From positions 2,286,501-2,350,500 of the forward strand of contig NZ_JADNQW010000005.1 in the NCBI RefSeq assembly GCF_015709455.1: a stretch of DNA of 64,000 bases, written 5' to 3'. The notes beneath the pieces were generated by a model that saw nothing but the letters and a program-made list of their open reading frames with translations, had not been told where the DNA came from and did not search any database. Positions 55,786 through 64,000 of this stretch are shown here, in pieces. This DNA is from Methylosinus sp. H3A. GTDB taxonomy: Bacteria > Pseudomonadota > Alphaproteobacteria > Rhizobiales > Beijerinckiaceae. Position numbers and translations under genes: made by a program. The stretch's first letter is position 1, and every line of letters begins with the position of its first letter.

Positions 55786-57045
55786 ATGGCCACGGCGCCA
55801 TTTTGGATCAATAGGACGGCGTTCCTGGGAAGTCTTCCCGGCCCTGCGAGAGCCTCCGAACAGAGCGCGGCCGGCCGCGAAGGCGTCATGACGAACGGAG
55901 TGCTGGAGACGGAGGCGCTCGGCGTCGAGCGGATGAGCGAGCACATCCGCGATTGGGCCGATCTCGTCGAGCGCTCGGCCGAGCCCAATGGTTTTCTGGA
56001 GCCTGGTTTCGCGCTTCCCGCCGCGCGCCATTTTCCGGCGAAGTCGCGCCCGGTCTTCGTCGTGGTCTGGAAGCGGGTCGGAGCGCAGGGCGCGCGCCGC
56101 CTCGTCGCGCTGTTCCCGATCGCCGCGCCCGGTTTCTCCTTCGGCGCCGCGACGGCGCGGGGCTGGCTGCACAAGCAGGCCGCGCTGGCGACGCCGCTGC
56201 TCGACCGCGATTGCGCCGAGGAGGCGGCCGCGGCGCTGCTCGACTGGTTCGCCGGCAATCGCCGCGCGGGCGCCGTGCTCATCCCCAGGACGCCCATGAG
56301 CGGGCCGGTCTTCGCCGCCTTCACCCGCGCCGCGCGGGCCACGGGGCGCGACTGGCGCGTGCTCGACCGCCATGAGCGTGCGGCGTTGCTCGCGGGCGGC
56401 GATCCGGAGGAGGTCTGGACCCGCACATCCTCGCGCAAGGCGCTGAGCGAGATGCGCCGCCGCCGTCGTCGTCTGGAGGAGACCGGCGAATTGAAGCGCG
56501 TCATCTATTCGACGCCGGCCGACATTCCCCGCGCCACCGAGGATTTTCTCGCCCTCGAGGCGAGCGGCTGGAAGGCCGAGCGCGGCGCGCTGCTCGGCCA
56601 TCCTTCGCTCGCCACTTTCGTGCGCAGCGCGACGCGCCTCCTGGCGCGCGAGGGTAAAATTCGCATTCACAGCCTGGAGCTCGCGGGCAAGCCGATCGCC
56701 ATGGGCGTCGTCATAGAGAGCGGCGGCCGCGCCTATTTCTGGAAGATCGCCTATGACGAGAGCCTGCGCGCGCAGGCGCCGGGCGTGCAGCTCGTCTACG
56801 CCCTCACCGAGACGCAGTCGGAGCGCGCAGATATCGCGCTCACCGATTCCTGCGCCATCCCCGGCCATGTCATGATCGAGCGCTGCTGGCCGGATCGCCT
56901 CGTCGTCTGCGATCTGATGGTGCAGGCGAAGACCGACGGGGTCACGCAATTCGCCGAGGCGCACGCCAAGGAAGTCTGGCGCCGGCGCCTGCGTGAGGCG
57001 GCGAAGACCGCCTATCACCGCCTGCTGAACCGCAAGGCGCGCTGA
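55786..57045 (+). CDS. GNAT-like acyltransferase, BioF2/CelD family
   Basis: A 419-residue protein of the acyl-CoA N-acyltransferase fold, closest to BioF2/CelD-type proteins (PF13480-like). The typical part is SSRKALSEMRRRRRRLEETGELK, the helix region before the second GNAT lobe, then FLALEASGWKAERGA, IAMGVVIESGGRAYFWKIAYDE and LTDSCAIPGHVMIERCWPDR. Such proteins often work in envelope polysaccharide or cellulose-related operons, but no such gene adjoins it. The start is the ATG at 55786; an ATG at 55888 is possible. Confidence 0.8.
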   Translation: MATAPFWINRTAFLGSLPGPARASEQSAAGREGVMTNGVLETEALGVERMSEHIRDWADLVERSAEPNGFLEPGFALPAARHFPAKSRPVFVVVWKRVGAQGARRLVALFPIAAPGFSFGAATARGWLHKQAALATPLLDRDCAEEAAAALLDWFAGNRRAGAVLIPRTPMSGPVFAAFTRAARATGRDWRVLDRHERAALLAGGDPEEVWTRTSSRKALSEMRRRRRRLEETGELKRVIYSTPADIPRATEDFLALEASGWKAERGALLGHPSLATFVRSATRLLAREGKIRIHSLELAGKPIAMGVVIESGGRAYFWKIAYDESLRAQAPGVQLVYALTETQSERADIALTDSCAIPGHVMIERCWPDRLVVCDLMVQAKTDGVTQFAEAHAKEVWRRRLREAAKTAYHRLLNRKAR

Positions 57046-57078
57046 GACGGTCGCCGCTCTCGCGCGCGGCGCGGCGCG

Positions 57079-58155
57079 TCACTTGCAGATCGCCTTCAGC
57101 GCCGTCCAGCGCGCGTCGTCGATGAGCGGCGGACCGCGCTCGCCCTTGTCGGCGGCGGCGAAGGCGGCGAGGCGATCGGCCGTCAGCGGATGGTCGTGCA
57201 GCAGGCCGAAGGCGGCGTTCTCCGAGCCGGAGATGCGCGTCAAAAGTTCGCCGAGGGGCTTGGCCGGCCGGCCGAGCCGCGCCATCAGATCGGCGGCGAA
57301 ACCATCGGCCTCCGCCTCCGCCTCGCGCGAATGGGCCGCGCCGATGAGCGCCTTGCTGGCGAAGACCAGCGCGCCGGCGCCGGTGACGTCGCCGAACAAC
57401 AGACCGATGAGGTAAGAGGTTCCGCCTGTGGCGATGAGCCGGCGCATCGCGTCGCGATGCTTCAGATGGCCGAGCTCATGGGCGATGACGCCGGCGACTT
57501 CGTCCGGCGTCTGCGCGCGCGCGAGCAACGCCGAGAACACATAGATTTTGCCGCCCGGCAGAGCGAGCGCATTGGGCACGGTGGATTTGAGCACCTCGAT
57601 CCGCGCCGGCTCCTCGAGCGCGGCGTGCGACTGCAGCCGCTCCGACAATTGCGCGAGCGCGGCGGAGCCGTTTTCGTCGCCGCAGGCATTGGCGGAGAAG
57701 ATCGAGCGCAATTGCGCCTCCGCCGCCTCGCCGAGCCGCCGCTCGAAGGAGGCCGGAACGAGCGGCGCGATGCGGTCGGCGGCGAAGGGAATGCCGAACC
57801 AGACCAGAGCGACGAAGCTCGCCGTCGCGGCCAGCGACCAATAGACGAGCGCGCGGTCGGAGCCGGCCGGAGCCAGCCCGCCGAGAAAGCGGCAACGCGC
57901 GATGAACTCGTTATGCAGGCGCGGATCGCGCAATTCGAGCCGCGCCAGCTCTCCCGCGCTCGCCGTCTCGCGCCGCAGCGCAAAGCCCGGCGCCTCGATG
58001 CGCCGGATGTCGTCATAGGGCCAGGAGGCAAGCGTCGCGCCATCCTGCACGATCTCGAGCGTCGCGCCGAAACGCAGTTGCACGAAGCGTTTGCGACTGC
58101 TCCAGCCGTCGAAGAAAATGGCGGCCGCGCCCTCCTCGGGCGGTCCCTCGGTCAT
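57079..58155 (-). CDS. M48-family zinc metallopeptidase
   Basis: Membrane-linked protease, 358 residues. An N-terminal soluble part of about 120 residues and one membrane helix (YWSLAATASFVALVWFGIPF) come first. The peptidase domain follows with VIAHELGHLKHRDAMRR, the HExxH zinc site, and the third ligand Glu in SREAEAEADGFA. LPGGKIYVFSALL is a typical M48 strand. The family handles quality control of envelope proteins. The next gene upstream on the strand (YjgN-like) ends 12 bases before it, so they are likely co-transcribed. Confidence 0.92.
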   Translation of the reverse strand: MTEGPPEEGAAAIFFDGWSSRKRFVQLRFGATLEIVQDGATLASWPYDDIRRIEAPGFALRRETASAGELARLELRDPRLHNEFIARCRFLGGLAPAGSDRALVYWSLAATASFVALVWFGIPFAADRIAPLVPASFERRLGEAAEAQLRSIFSANACGDENGSAALAQLSERLQSHAALEEPARIEVLKSTVPNALALPGGKIYVFSALLARAQTPDEVAGVIAHELGHLKHRDAMRRLIATGGTSYLIGLLFGDVTGAGALVFASKALIGAAHSREAEAEADGFAADLMARLGRPAKPLGELLTRISGSENAAFGLLHDHPLTADRLAAFAAADKGERGPPLIDDARWTALKAICK

Positions 58156-58167
58156 CGCTTCGTCCTT

Positions 58168-59367
58168 TCAGAAGCCGACGACGTCGAGACTGTCGGCGAA
58201 GCCCTCGCCAATGGCGTTCTCCGCCGCGCTCGCCCGCGTCGCGACGGCGTCGGCGGCCTCGAGGCCATGGACGGCGAGCGAGCTCGTCACGATCTTCCAG
58301 ACGCGCTGCGTGAGGAAGATGCGGGAGGCGACGCCGATGGTGAGGAAGGTGGCGAGATAGGCGACGCCGACGAAGATGAGCACGCCGATCGGCAGATTGG
58401 TCCCGACGATATTGTTGCGGTTCATCGCGACGACGACGCCGACGGCCGTTCCAATGGCGAGGACGACGCCGATGGAGACGCCGAAAAAGGCGAAATAATT
58501 GCCGAGCAGCGAGCCGGTCCTGAGCTTTGTTTCGACGCGTATGTCGCCGAGGCGCAGCCCCTCGAGCCACCAGCGCCATTGCGCGGTCTTGAAGGCGGCG
58601 TAGAGCCCCGGCGCTGCGAGCAGAATGATGACGAGGCCGGCGATGAGCAGCGGTCCCCCCGCCTTGCCGAGCGCCGCCGCGAGTCCGAACAGCCCCGCCG
58701 AGCCGAACAGCGACACCGCCCAGATCCACCAGCCGCGCTTGAAGAAATCGCCGCCGCGTCCGACGAAGTCGCCCTCCAGCGCGCCATAGAATGTATGGCG
58801 CATCTTATAGCGCTCCAGCGCGGCCTCCGCCCAGGGCAGGGCGAGGCCGAGTGTGAGCATGAGCAGAAAGCCCCAGCCGATCGCCCGAAACATATAGGCG
58901 AAGCCGGAGCCGCCCATGCCGAAGCGCAAGCCCCGCCAGGACGTCTTGTGCAGCCGGTAGCGCCGCGCGCGATAGATGGCGAATTGGCCGAAGGCGGCGA
59001 AGAACAGGCCGAGCGGCAGCGAGGCGAAGGCTCGGGTCCGCTCCGCCTCGAGGCCGATGAGCAGATAAGCGAGATAGACGGGCGCGAGAATGGCGAGCGC
59101 GAAGAAGAAGCCGAACAAAAGCTCGCGCGCCTTGCCGACATATTCCAGCGCATCGCCGCCGATGACGGTGCTCGACCACAGATAGCGGCGCATATGGGTG
59201 GCGAGCCAGAAGCGATAGAAGCCGGCCGTCACCAATTCGAGCAGCGCGCCGCGCGTGACCAGCCGGCGGAATTCGCCATTGTCGCCGGTGAAGACGATCG
59301 GCGCAGCCGCTGGAGCTCGGGAAGGTTGCGTGACGACGCTGTCGTCCGCGAGGGAAATGTCACTCAT
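58168..59367 (-). CDS. YjgN-family (DUF898) membrane protein
   Basis: A 399-residue multi-spanning protein of the YjgN/DUF898 family, function unknown. It opens with FTGDNGEFRRLVTRGALLELVTAGFYRFWLATHMRRYLW, the family hallmark. It then has repeated hydrophobic helices and a second copy of the pattern (LGLALPWAEAALERYKMRHTFYG). The ATG at 59367 gives MSDISLADDS; longer frames upstream have no family match. Close spacing (12 bases) to the M48 peptidase gene is a recurring pairing that suggests a joint envelope role; that is inference. Confidence 0.88.
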   Translation of the reverse strand: MSDISLADDSVVTQPSRAPAAAPIVFTGDNGEFRRLVTRGALLELVTAGFYRFWLATHMRRYLWSSTVIGGDALEYVGKARELLFGFFFALAILAPVYLAYLLIGLEAERTRAFASLPLGLFFAAFGQFAIYRARRYRLHKTSWRGLRFGMGGSGFAYMFRAIGWGFLLMLTLGLALPWAEAALERYKMRHTFYGALEGDFVGRGGDFFKRGWWIWAVSLFGSAGLFGLAAALGKAGGPLLIAGLVIILLAAPGLYAAFKTAQWRWWLEGLRLGDIRVETKLRTGSLLGNYFAFFGVSIGVVLAIGTAVGVVVAMNRNNIVGTNLPIGVLIFVGVAYLATFLTIGVASRIFLTQRVWKIVTSSLAVHGLEAADAVATRASAAENAIGEGFADSLDVVGF

Positions 59368-59452
59368 GCGAACCGCCTTTCGCAATGACTTCGTAATGTA
59401 ACCGGCTTGCACAGTAAGCAACGGCGCCGGCGGCGGCAAGCCGATTCGAATC

Positions 59453-60721
59453 TCAGAAGGCGGCAATCTCCGCGGCGACATCCAATTCGGCCGATCCACG
59501 CGCCACGCGCAGGATTTTTCGCGCGCCCGGCGCGCCGCGCAGAGCCGTCAGCACGCGCTCGCGCGGCGCCCCATGCGTCGGCTCTCCGTCGATGGCGACG
59601 AGAAGGTCGCCGATCTCGAGGCCGTCGACGCTCGCCCGGCCCGCTCTCGCGATGATTCCGCCGATGAAATAATCGCCGCGCTCATAGACGAGCGTCACGC
59701 CGACGCGATCGAATTCCCGCGCGTCGGGCTCCGCGCCCTTTCGCCAATAGGAGATGGCGTTGGGATAATCGATCGTCAGCCGATATCGTTTCAGCACGTC
59801 GGCGCCGAGCCAGCCGGCGACCGTTTCTCCGGCCTGCTCCTGCCAGACGTTCCAGAAGGCTTCGCCGATGAGCCCGTCCGCCGGGCCGAGCGAGGGGCCG
59901 GAGCCCATCAGGCCGACGTCTTTCATCTCGAGAGCCCCGAGCGCGATCTGCGGAACGCGCAGCACATCGCCGTCCTTTTCGAAAGGCAGATCGAGCATGT
60001 TGTAATTGGCCGGGCCGAATGCGCCATGGCCGCGCAGCCAATCGGGATGGCGCTCCAGCCATTGCGCGGCGAGCGCGCCACGCATCCAGCTATAGGGGCT
60101 GCCGGCGTCGATGACGAAGGCGTGGGATTTACCGTCGATCGTGGCGTCGACGATGGCGAGGCCGCTGCGGCGGTCGATGCGGATCGGGACGGCGACGCCC
60201 TCGTGAGGCGCCGCGCCCGGCGCCGTGAAGGCGAGCCGGCGCGCCGGATAGTCGATGACCAGCTCTCCTGCCGCCAAGGCGCCGGATTGCAGGACCATAT
60301 CGACGCGGCGAGACGGAAAAAACGAACCGAATTGCCTTTCGCCGATCGGCCGGTCCGGCTCGTTGCGCACGGCGCCTGCGGCGATGGCCATTCTCCGCGC
60401 GCCGATGCGCAAGCGCAGCGGGCGGCCTGCGCCTATGGCGAGCTCGTCATAGAGGTTCTGTTTCAGGATCGGCGGCGATTGGCCCATATTGAGCAGCGCG
60501 AGGCCGCTCCGCCAACTCCCGTTCGGTCTCTGCGCTTCGAACTCGAAGAGAATCTGATCGCCGTCGAGGATCATGGGGACATTGGCGGAGCCGTCAGCGC
60601 CGACGCATCCCTCCATATCGACGACGCCAGCGACCATCGCGCAGGCGGCGAGCGAGAAGGCGAGAAGGGCCGCGGCCGCGGCGCGGAGCGACCATGCCGC
60701 TGTCTCCGACATGGCGCTCAT
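59453..60721 (-). CDS. Lipoprotein with retropepsin-like aspartic protease domain and PDZ domain
   Basis: A 422-residue envelope protein. A lipobox (SLAACAM) after a hydrophobic stretch predicts a lipidated cysteine near residue 27. The middle has an aspartic-protease-like fold whose active loop reads FVIDAGSPYSW, with DAG instead of the usual DTG/DSG. A later WLGADVLKRYRLTIDY resembles the second half of such domains. The C-terminus is a PDZ domain (GGIIARAGRASVDGLEIGDLLVAIDGEPTHG). The altered loop leaves protease activity uncertain. It overlaps the HTH gene end by 4 bases. Confidence 0.8.
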   Translation of the reverse strand: MSAMSETAAWSLRAAAAALLAFSLAACAMVAGVVDMEGCVGADGSANVPMILDGDQILFEFEAQRPNGSWRSGLALLNMGQSPPILKQNLYDELAIGAGRPLRLRIGARRMAIAAGAVRNEPDRPIGERQFGSFFPSRRVDMVLQSGALAAGELVIDYPARRLAFTAPGAAPHEGVAVPIRIDRRSGLAIVDATIDGKSHAFVIDAGSPYSWMRGALAAQWLERHPDWLRGHGAFGPANYNMLDLPFEKDGDVLRVPQIALGALEMKDVGLMGSGPSLGPADGLIGEAFWNVWQEQAGETVAGWLGADVLKRYRLTIDYPNAISYWRKGAEPDAREFDRVGVTLVYERGDYFIGGIIARAGRASVDGLEIGDLLVAIDGEPTHGAPRERVLTALRGAPGARKILRVARGSAELDVAAEIAAF

Positions 60722-60954
60722 CCCGCTTTCGCAATGTTTTCGGCGGCCTGGTCCGGCTCATATTCCATGAGATCGCCTGGCTGGCAGCCGAGCTCGCGAC
60801 AAATGGCGGCGAGCGTCGAGAAGCGCACGCCATTCACCTTGCCGGATTTCAGCAGCGAGAGATTGGCCTCGGTGACGCCAATGGCGCGCGCGAGAGTCTT
60901 GGAGCGCATGCGGCGTTTGGCCAGCATGACGTCGAGGCGCATGATTATCGGCAT
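60718..60954 (-). CDS. Small XRE/YozG-like HTH transcriptional regulator
   Basis: A 78-residue DNA-binding protein with a Cro/C1 helix-turn-helix (LARAIGVTEANLSLLKSGKVNGVRFSTLAAICRELGCQPGDLMEY). The ATG at 60954 directly follows the stop of the DUF2975 gene. DUF2975 membrane protein plus YozG-like regulator is a common two-gene unit, in which the regulator probably controls its own operon. Longer starts upstream would overlap the partner. Confidence 0.9.
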   Translation of the reverse strand: MPIIMRLDVMLAKRRMRSKTLARAIGVTEANLSLLKSGKVNGVRFSTLAAICRELGCQPGDLMEYEPDQAAENIAKAG

Positions 60955-60955
60955 G

Positions 60956-61558
60956 TCAGACGAATCCGTCCCGCTCGGCCTCGATCTCATGCGCGCATCG
61001 CATCACATCGGCGATGACGAAGACGAGCGCGCCGAGAATCGCGGCCTGAATCTCATAGAGGTGAAACCAGCTCGGATCGTTTCCGACGCCGGCGAGGAGC
61101 GCGATGCGATTGGCGCAGAAAGGCGCGAACGCATAGGCGAGAAGGCCGAGCCCGACATGTCTGAGGCAAAGCGCATTGCGCGGCGAGAAGACGACTCCTC
61201 GGGCATAGAGCCGAAACAGCATGCGCAGGCGCAGGAAGATATAGGCCGCCGGCGCGACGAGCAGCGTCAGCGCGAAAGCGCCGGCGAGCCTCTGCGGCGC
61301 GCCGAAGCTGGAAAGCGCGACGCGTCCGGCGGCGGCGTCGGGCCCGCGCCCGAACCAGAGTCCTCCGGGGCCGAAGGAGACGAACTCGCCCTGGTAGAAC
61401 AGCACGGCCGCGACCAGCGCGATGGCGAAGAGCGCCGCCGTTGCGAGCAGCGCGGAAAACAGCGCGCAGAGGAGCTCGCTGTTGCGTCGAAGCCGCCGGC
61501 GCAGCGGCGTTTCGACCGGCGCAGGCTCGGGAGTGTCGAAAAGCAGAATATTCGTCAT
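60956..61558 (-). CDS. DUF2975-family membrane protein
   Basis: A 200-residue inner-membrane protein with four helices (around ALLATAALFAIALVAAVLFY, AGAFALTLLVAPAAYIFLRL, HVGLGLLAYAFAPFCA and AAILGALVFVIADVMRCA). It ends in AHEIEAERDGFV, the usual DUF2975 tail. The ATG at 61558 gives MTNILLFDTP. It is paired with the HTH regulator just downstream. Role unknown; perhaps a membrane sensor for that regulator. Confidence 0.85.
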   Translation of the reverse strand: MTNILLFDTPEPAPVETPLRRRLRRNSELLCALFSALLATAALFAIALVAAVLFYQGEFVSFGPGGLWFGRGPDAAAGRVALSSFGAPQRLAGAFALTLLVAPAAYIFLRLRMLFRLYARGVVFSPRNALCLRHVGLGLLAYAFAPFCANRIALLAGVGNDPSWFHLYEIQAAILGALVFVIADVMRCAHEIEAERDGFV

Positions 61559-61576
61559 GGCCAAACCCCGAACTAA

Positions 61577-61597
61577 AATTATTGTATCACAGTAATT
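61577..61597 (-). promoter_or_regulatory. Extended -10 promoter/operator of the DUF2975-HTH unit
   Basis: In an A/T-rich island, arms AATTA/TAATT flank 11 bases. On the minus strand this contains TGTGATACAAT, an extended -10 box (TACAAT) 22 bases before the DUF2975 start. No clear -35 is visible. A fit for self-control by the small HTH protein. Confidence 0.4.
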
Positions 61598-61707
61598 ATT
61601 TTTCAAATTTGGATAATTTGTGGCGCCTTGGCGTCCCCTCCGCCGCGGGCGCGCTGACGGCGGGGAAACAGGCTCTATATTCTCTCCATCGAATGCGGGA
61701 GCGGCCG

Positions 61708-62400
61708 ATGGCGGAGCACTGGTTCATTTCCGGCGCCAATAAGGGCATAGGCCATGGGCTCGCGAGTCTGCTCGCCGCCCGCGGCGACGACGTCACCGCC
61801 TCCGTGCGCAGCGAGGAGGCGCGCGCGCGTTTGCAAGACGATGTCGCGCGCCATCGCGCGCGCTTTTCGATCCTGCTCTTCGACACGCGCGACGAGGCGG
61901 GGATTCGCGCCGCCGCGCGCGAGCTCGCCGCGCCGCTCGATGTGCTCGTCTGCAACGCCGGCGCCTATGGGCCGCAGAGCCAATCGACGCTGGACATGGA
62001 TTTTCCGGGGGCGCTCGATCTCTTCGACGTCAATACGCTGGGGCCGCTGCGGCTCGTGCAGGCTTTTCTGCCGGCCATGCTGCGGGCCGACAATCCGCGC
62101 ATCGCGCTGATGTCGAGCGGGCTCGGCTCCATGGCGACGGAGGGCTCGACCAATATCGCCTATCGCGCGGCCAAGGCGGCGCTGAACAAGATCGCGCAGG
62201 GTCTGGCGCATGATCTGAAGCGCGAGAAGGTCACCGTCGTCGCGCTCAGCCCCGGCTGGGTTCGCACCGATATGGGCGGCAAAAACGCCGATCTCTCGGT
62301 CGAGGAGAGCGCCGTCGGCATCATCGAGACGATCGACGCGCTGACCCTCGCCGACACGGGCCGCTTCATCGATTATCGCGGCCGCGACGTTCCTTGGTGA
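61708..62400 (+). CDS. SDR-family short-chain oxidoreductase
   Basis: NAD(P)-dependent oxidoreductase, 230 residues. It has the nucleotide motif SGANKGIGHGLASLLAARG, a DT pair in the third strand, the NAG motif (VCNAGAYGP), an active-site Ser in LMSSGLGSM and YRAAK with catalytic Tyr and Lys, then PGWVRTDMGG. The substrate cannot be told. The ATG at 61708 follows a GGGAG ribosome site. It is divergent from the DUF2975-HTH unit. Confidence 0.92.
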   Translation: MAEHWFISGANKGIGHGLASLLAARGDDVTASVRSEEARARLQDDVARHRARFSILLFDTRDEAGIRAAARELAAPLDVLVCNAGAYGPQSQSTLDMDFPGALDLFDVNTLGPLRLVQAFLPAMLRADNPRIALMSSGLGSMATEGSTNIAYRAAKAALNKIAQGLAHDLKREKVTVVALSPGWVRTDMGGKNADLSVEESAVGIIETIDALTLADTGRFIDYRGRDVPW

Positions 62401-62437
62401 GCTTCCGCCTCGGTGAAATCTCCGCCCTGGCGGCCTC

Positions 62438-63706
62438 TCAGCGTAGCGGCCGCGCGACCACATCGGCGCCGGCCGTCGCCGTATCGCCCATCTGCTCGCC
62501 CAGACGCTGCAGCTGATCGCCGAGATTTTCGCGCGTGCGCGGATCGACAACGGCGAAAGGCGTCGAGACGGCGACGCTCGCCGCCGCGCCCACAGCCGAG
62601 GCCGCGCCCGTCGCCACCTGGCCGAGCCGCTCGCCGACGCCGCTCTGACTATCCGCCAGCGTCTGGCCTTCGGCGAGACGCGCGCCGATCGAGCGCACGA
62701 TCTCGGGCGATTGCGCGAAAGTGCCATGGCCGAGCGGATCGGATGATTTCACAGTGGTCAGATCGACGACGGTGAAGCGGCGTTCCGCCAGCGTGTCCTT
62801 GAAGGGCTCGCGCTGCGGATCGATCGCGCCGAGCCGCACCTTGTCGCCCCATACGCGGCGGGAGGCGGCGAGCGCCTCGTCCTCGCGCGAGACGAAGAGG
62901 GTGAAAATGGCGCGATGCTCGTCGATCTCGGCGATCTGCCGCGAGAAGACGTCGTAGTCGACATCGGGCGCGGCGAGCATGACATTTTTGATCTTGGGCG
63001 CGAGGCCGCGGTCGCGGATCGCCATCTGGCGCAGCGCTTCCAGCGTCACCCAATTGCCCATGGAATGCGCGAGGATCGAAATCTCGCCGACGGACGGATC
63101 CTTGGCGAGCGTGCGCAGCAAATGCTCCAGCGCATCGCGCGAATAGCTCGCGCTCTCATGATCATAGCCATAGTCGAGCAGCTTGCCGCGCGAGGGCCAG
63201 GTGAACAGCACCGGCAGCGCGTTCGTGCCCGAATCATGGACGATTTGCGCGAAGCGAAAGACCGCCTCGGCGAAGAGCGTGTTGAAGCCGTGGACGAAGA
63301 CCAGCGCCTGACGCTTGGGCGTCTTCACGATGCGCGCGTCGAAACGGCGCACCGCCTCCTGCTGGCCGAGCGGATCGGCGCGCAGCGTGACGAATTCGCG
63401 GGCGGGGTCGCCGGGCGAAGCGCTCGGCCATTGCACCTCGCCGATCTGGCGCGCGCCATCCGGCGGAATGGAGATGGCGATATCGGCGAAGGCGAGGCTG
63501 CGGCCGCGCTCGCCGGTGAAGAGATCGCCGGGCGCGGCGCCCTCGGGGCTGCGCGTCGTGGCGACGAGCAATTCGACCGGGGTCGTCCCGGCCACTCGCG
63601 GCTGAGGGGTCAGCACGCCATGCGGACGTCCGCCGCAGCCGCCCATCGCGACGGCGAGACAAAGGGCGAGAATCGGCAGACGCAATCGCCTCGACACATC
63701 GTTCAT
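62438..63706 (-). CDS. DUF900-type alpha/beta hydrolase lipoprotein
   Basis: A 422-residue envelope hydrolase. The N-terminus has a signal with lipobox (AVAMGGCGG). The hydrolase core shows VFVHGFNTLFAEAVFRFAQI, the oxyanion loop, LFTWPSRGKLLDYGYDHESA and the nucleophile elbow AHSMGNW, typical of DUF900/esterase-like proteins. The last 80 residues are Ala/Gly-rich with amphipathic stretches. Substrate unknown. Confidence 0.88.
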   Translation of the reverse strand: MNDVSRRLRLPILALCLAVAMGGCGGRPHGVLTPQPRVAGTTPVELLVATTRSPEGAAPGDLFTGERGRSLAFADIAISIPPDGARQIGEVQWPSASPGDPAREFVTLRADPLGQQEAVRRFDARIVKTPKRQALVFVHGFNTLFAEAVFRFAQIVHDSGTNALPVLFTWPSRGKLLDYGYDHESASYSRDALEHLLRTLAKDPSVGEISILAHSMGNWVTLEALRQMAIRDRGLAPKIKNVMLAAPDVDYDVFSRQIAEIDEHRAIFTLFVSREDEALAASRRVWGDKVRLGAIDPQREPFKDTLAERRFTVVDLTTVKSSDPLGHGTFAQSPEIVRSIGARLAEGQTLADSQSGVGERLGQVATGAASAVGAAASVAVSTPFAVVDPRTRENLGDQLQRLGEQMGDTATAGADVVARPLR

Positions 63707-63903
63707 TCGGCAAAGCTCCCGATCTCCGAATAAACCGCCGACGGATGCGAGTCACGCGCTTCCCGCGTTCCGCCGCCGGCGGCGCCGAAAATCTCGGCGC
63801 CGATTGCCGACAATCGAGGCGAGGAAAGCGCGGCGCCGAAAGGGGTTGGTAACCGTTATGTAGCGATATTATGCACGCAATTTCAGACTGATAGCGGGGC
63901 CGC

Positions 63904-64000
63904 ATGGCGGACGATTCGGCCGTGAAACTTTCCGGTTTTTCCCTCCTGGCGGCGAGCGTCTCGGCCGCCTTCGCGCCTCTCGTCGTCGGCTGGGCGAGCG
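63904..64000 (+). CDS. Start of a gene cut by the right window edge
   Basis: An ATG at 63904 opens MADDSAVKLSGFSLLAAS and continues with a hydrophobic stretch to the edge, 32 codons. It could be the N-terminal signal or membrane segment of an exported or membrane protein. The family cannot be told. Confidence 0.5.
   Translation, partial: MADDSAVKLSGFSLLAASVSAAFAPLVVGWAS

Overview
This window is very GC-rich, with the gene density and codon use of an alphaproteobacterium. The right-hand housekeeping block (ihfB next to a LapA-like gene and sppA, ygfZ, pyrC, dxs) fits the Hyphomicrobiales. A Methylosinus/Methylocystis-type methanotroph is plausible, but that is inference because no methane-oxidation gene is present.

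Region 1 (1-2399): the left edge cuts a large serine recombinase whose frame stays open into the antisense of the next gene. Two terminator-like hairpins follow the recognisable recombinase part.

Region 2 (1959-25634): a hybrid lipopeptide/polyketide cluster in two divergent units. Leftward are a type II thioesterase and a 2508-residue KS-AT-ACP-C-A-PCP-C megasynthase. Rightward are a Rieske oxygenase, an SCP2 lipid-binding protein, a fatty acyl-AMP ligase fused to an ACP, and a 3688-residue two-module PKS (KS-AT-KR-ACP / KS-AT-DH-ER-KR-ACP). The logic reads: activate a fatty acid, extend it with about three malonates, condense it with one unusual amino or carboxylic acid, and release it by an unclear route.

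Region 3 (25771-42782): a second lipid system with its own exporter. An outer-membrane TolC-type channel (rightward, behind a promoter with a 9-bp inverted repeat) converges on a leftward array of HlyD adaptor, ABC ATPase and FtsX-like permease. These resemble the DevBCA-TolC exporter of cyanobacterial heterocyst glycolipids. Upstream in the same array lie a dehydratase-PPTase fusion, a chalcone-synthase-like condensing enzyme and a large synthase with tandem PfaD-like enoyl-reductase barrels ahead of KS-AT-ACP-KR. A GT4 glycosyltransferase is divergent from it. Together the genes suggest manufacture, possible glycosylation and export of a PKS-made, perhaps resorcinol/pyrone-headed lipid. This is the most interesting system here.

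Region 4 (43144-45446): a membrane-LysM protein, a decayed NRPS condensation-domain relic, and tRNA-Thr(CGU), whose 3' end faces the biosynthetic block. This looks like the right edge of an acquired island.

Region 5 (45665-64000): core chromosome. It holds a LapA-like protein, IHF-beta, SppA, a secreted hypothetical protein, YgfZ, dihydroorotase, a small membrane protein, a PaiB-like flavoprotein, a lytic transglycosylase, DXS, a BioF2/CelD-like acyltransferase, an M48 peptidase, a YjgN/DUF898 protein, a PDZ-aspartic-protease-like lipoprotein, a DUF2975/HTH pair, an SDR, a DUF900-type lipoprotein hydrolase and the start of an unknown gene.
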